A stretch of 64,000 bases of DNA from Psococerastis gibbosa (lineage: Eukaryota > Arthropoda > Insecta > Psocodea > Psocidae), in contig OZ020489.1 of the NCBI GenBank assembly GCA_963971405.1, forward strand, positions 26,810,290 to 26,874,289, read 5' to 3'. The notes below the pieces were generated by a model. It was not told the DNA's origin. It saw only the letters and a list, made by a program, of their open reading frames with translations, and searched no databases. The translations under genes and the position numbers were made by a program. Shown piece after piece: positions 63,247 through 64,000 of the stretch (position 1 is the first letter of the stretch; every line of letters starts with the position of its first letter).

Positions 63247-64000
63247 TTTTATGAACGGTCTCAAAGTGATACAATACTGAGAGCTGAGTAGATATTCAAG
63301 TTTAACCGTCGGAACTCACTTTATAAAAGACAAATTCGCGGCAAATACACAAGTACACTCCAAATTATTATAATATATGGATCGTGATATACGTCCGCTA
63401 GTGAGTGAATTGAACGCATCAAAATATTGGCCTACAGTAAACTTTTCGAAATTCCTTGTGCTCTCTGGATTGTCTCACCTGTGTATAGGAGCTTAAAAAC
63501 ATAATAGGTATCTGTCAATGTACTATAATATGCAATGACATTTCTGAAGCCCCCCTCGGAAACATTCCAGGCTACGTGGTACCAATTGAGTGTTTATTAC
63601 AAATGCATATATCTAAAAGTTGACTTTTAGTCACTTAAATTATCGTAGAGAATATACTTATTACATAGCCTATAGTAGCCTAATATTTCCTTTTACCATA
63701 CAGTAGAGTATTGTGCTATTCTATTGTATTATTTTAGCTATTTTACCTACTAATTATACGCACATGATTAGGTTACTTATATATGCAACGCAAGTTCAAT
63801 AACATTTCATTGGCGTAAAATCCCAAACTTTCTGGGGGGGGGGGCCTTAGCACCCCAAGACTTTGATCCCTCGGAGAAAAAAAATTGATAAATAATCCCA
63901 AATTTGTGAAGTTTGGCGCATTTTGCAAGCAGTACTGATGAGATTTTACCGAGAATAAACCTACCACTGTGTGGGGCCCGGGCGTCTCCCCCGAAGAAAA

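Larger units (their letters stand above)
63033..64000. other. Downstream flank of the serine protease homologue
   Basis: Contains the hammerhead-bearing fold-back (63098-63246). The only ATTAAA near the stop is at about 63195, inside the fold-back; AATAAA appears at about 63953. 63825-64000 has a G-run and GGGGCCCGGGCG, similar to the repeat at 59238-59730. No gene. Confidence 0.7.

Noticed and set aside
1..64000. CRISPR arrays, bacterial operons, ribosome binding sites, origins
   Set aside because: The window is spliced eukaryotic DNA; the only regular repeats are tandem duplications and microsatellites.

Overview
Eukaryotic nuclear DNA, AT-rich and gene-poor, almost certainly from an arthropod (insect or crustacean; the sequence does not fix the species). 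Two protein-coding genes carry the signal. One is a serotonin 5-HT2-type receptor of the arthropod form on the minus strand. The other is a two-CLIP-domain serine protease homologue (a masquerade / prophenoloxidase-activating-factor-like protein) on the plus strand, a family known from arthropod immunity. The protease homologue also has an arthropod-style core promoter (TATA-like box at -31, TCAGT initiator, DPE-type motif at +28). Most of the rest is transposable-element DNA, much of it nested.

Layout. Positions 1-36744 hold the 5' part of the receptor gene, read right to left: a leader and first coding exon (36744-36482), then an ectodomain/TM1/TM2 exon (33684-33243), a TM3/TM4 exon (14329-14105), a TM5 exon (5088-4941) and an ICL3 exon (4432-4280). 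Codons join cleanly at every junction. TM6, TM7 and the C-terminus lie off the left edge. The introns are about 2.8, 18.9, 9.0 and 0.5 kb and are loaded with repeats. Intron 3 holds an apparently complete non-LTR retrotransposon on the plus strand (about 9.02-13.37 kb): a PHD-finger ORF1, an endonuclease/reverse transcriptase ORF2 and an unbroken 36-A tail. A 2.3-copy tandem repeat follows it. Intron 3 also has a tRNA-like sequence with a T5 terminator. Intron 2 holds a perfect 207-bp tandem duplication, poly(T) tracts, hAT-like MITEs and two truncated LINEs, one inserted in the tail of the other.

36.7-61.5 kb has no gene I can support. It contains LINE remnants, several dispersed repeat families, and two Russian-doll arrangements: a three-layer palindrome at 43187-44207, and a 1.6-kb solo LTR inside a MITE inside an older fold-back element at 55926-57979. 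A CRE + TATA + splice-donor arrangement at 41713-41826 could be the promoter and first exon of an unseen plus-strand gene. The serine protease homologue occupies 61614-63032 as one uninterrupted exon. Just downstream, at 63158-63198, is a sequence that fits a type I hammerhead ribozyme with a self-complementary stem III, the form known from Penelope-like retroelements. It sits inside a 149-bp fold-back.

The two genes show no functional link. The strongest leads for novelty are the hammerhead-bearing fold-back, a family of at least eight palindromic PIF/Harbinger-like MITEs (ends GGCG..., probable TWA target duplications), the tRNA-like unit flanked by a 10-bp inverted repeat, and three recurrent repeat families I cannot assign.
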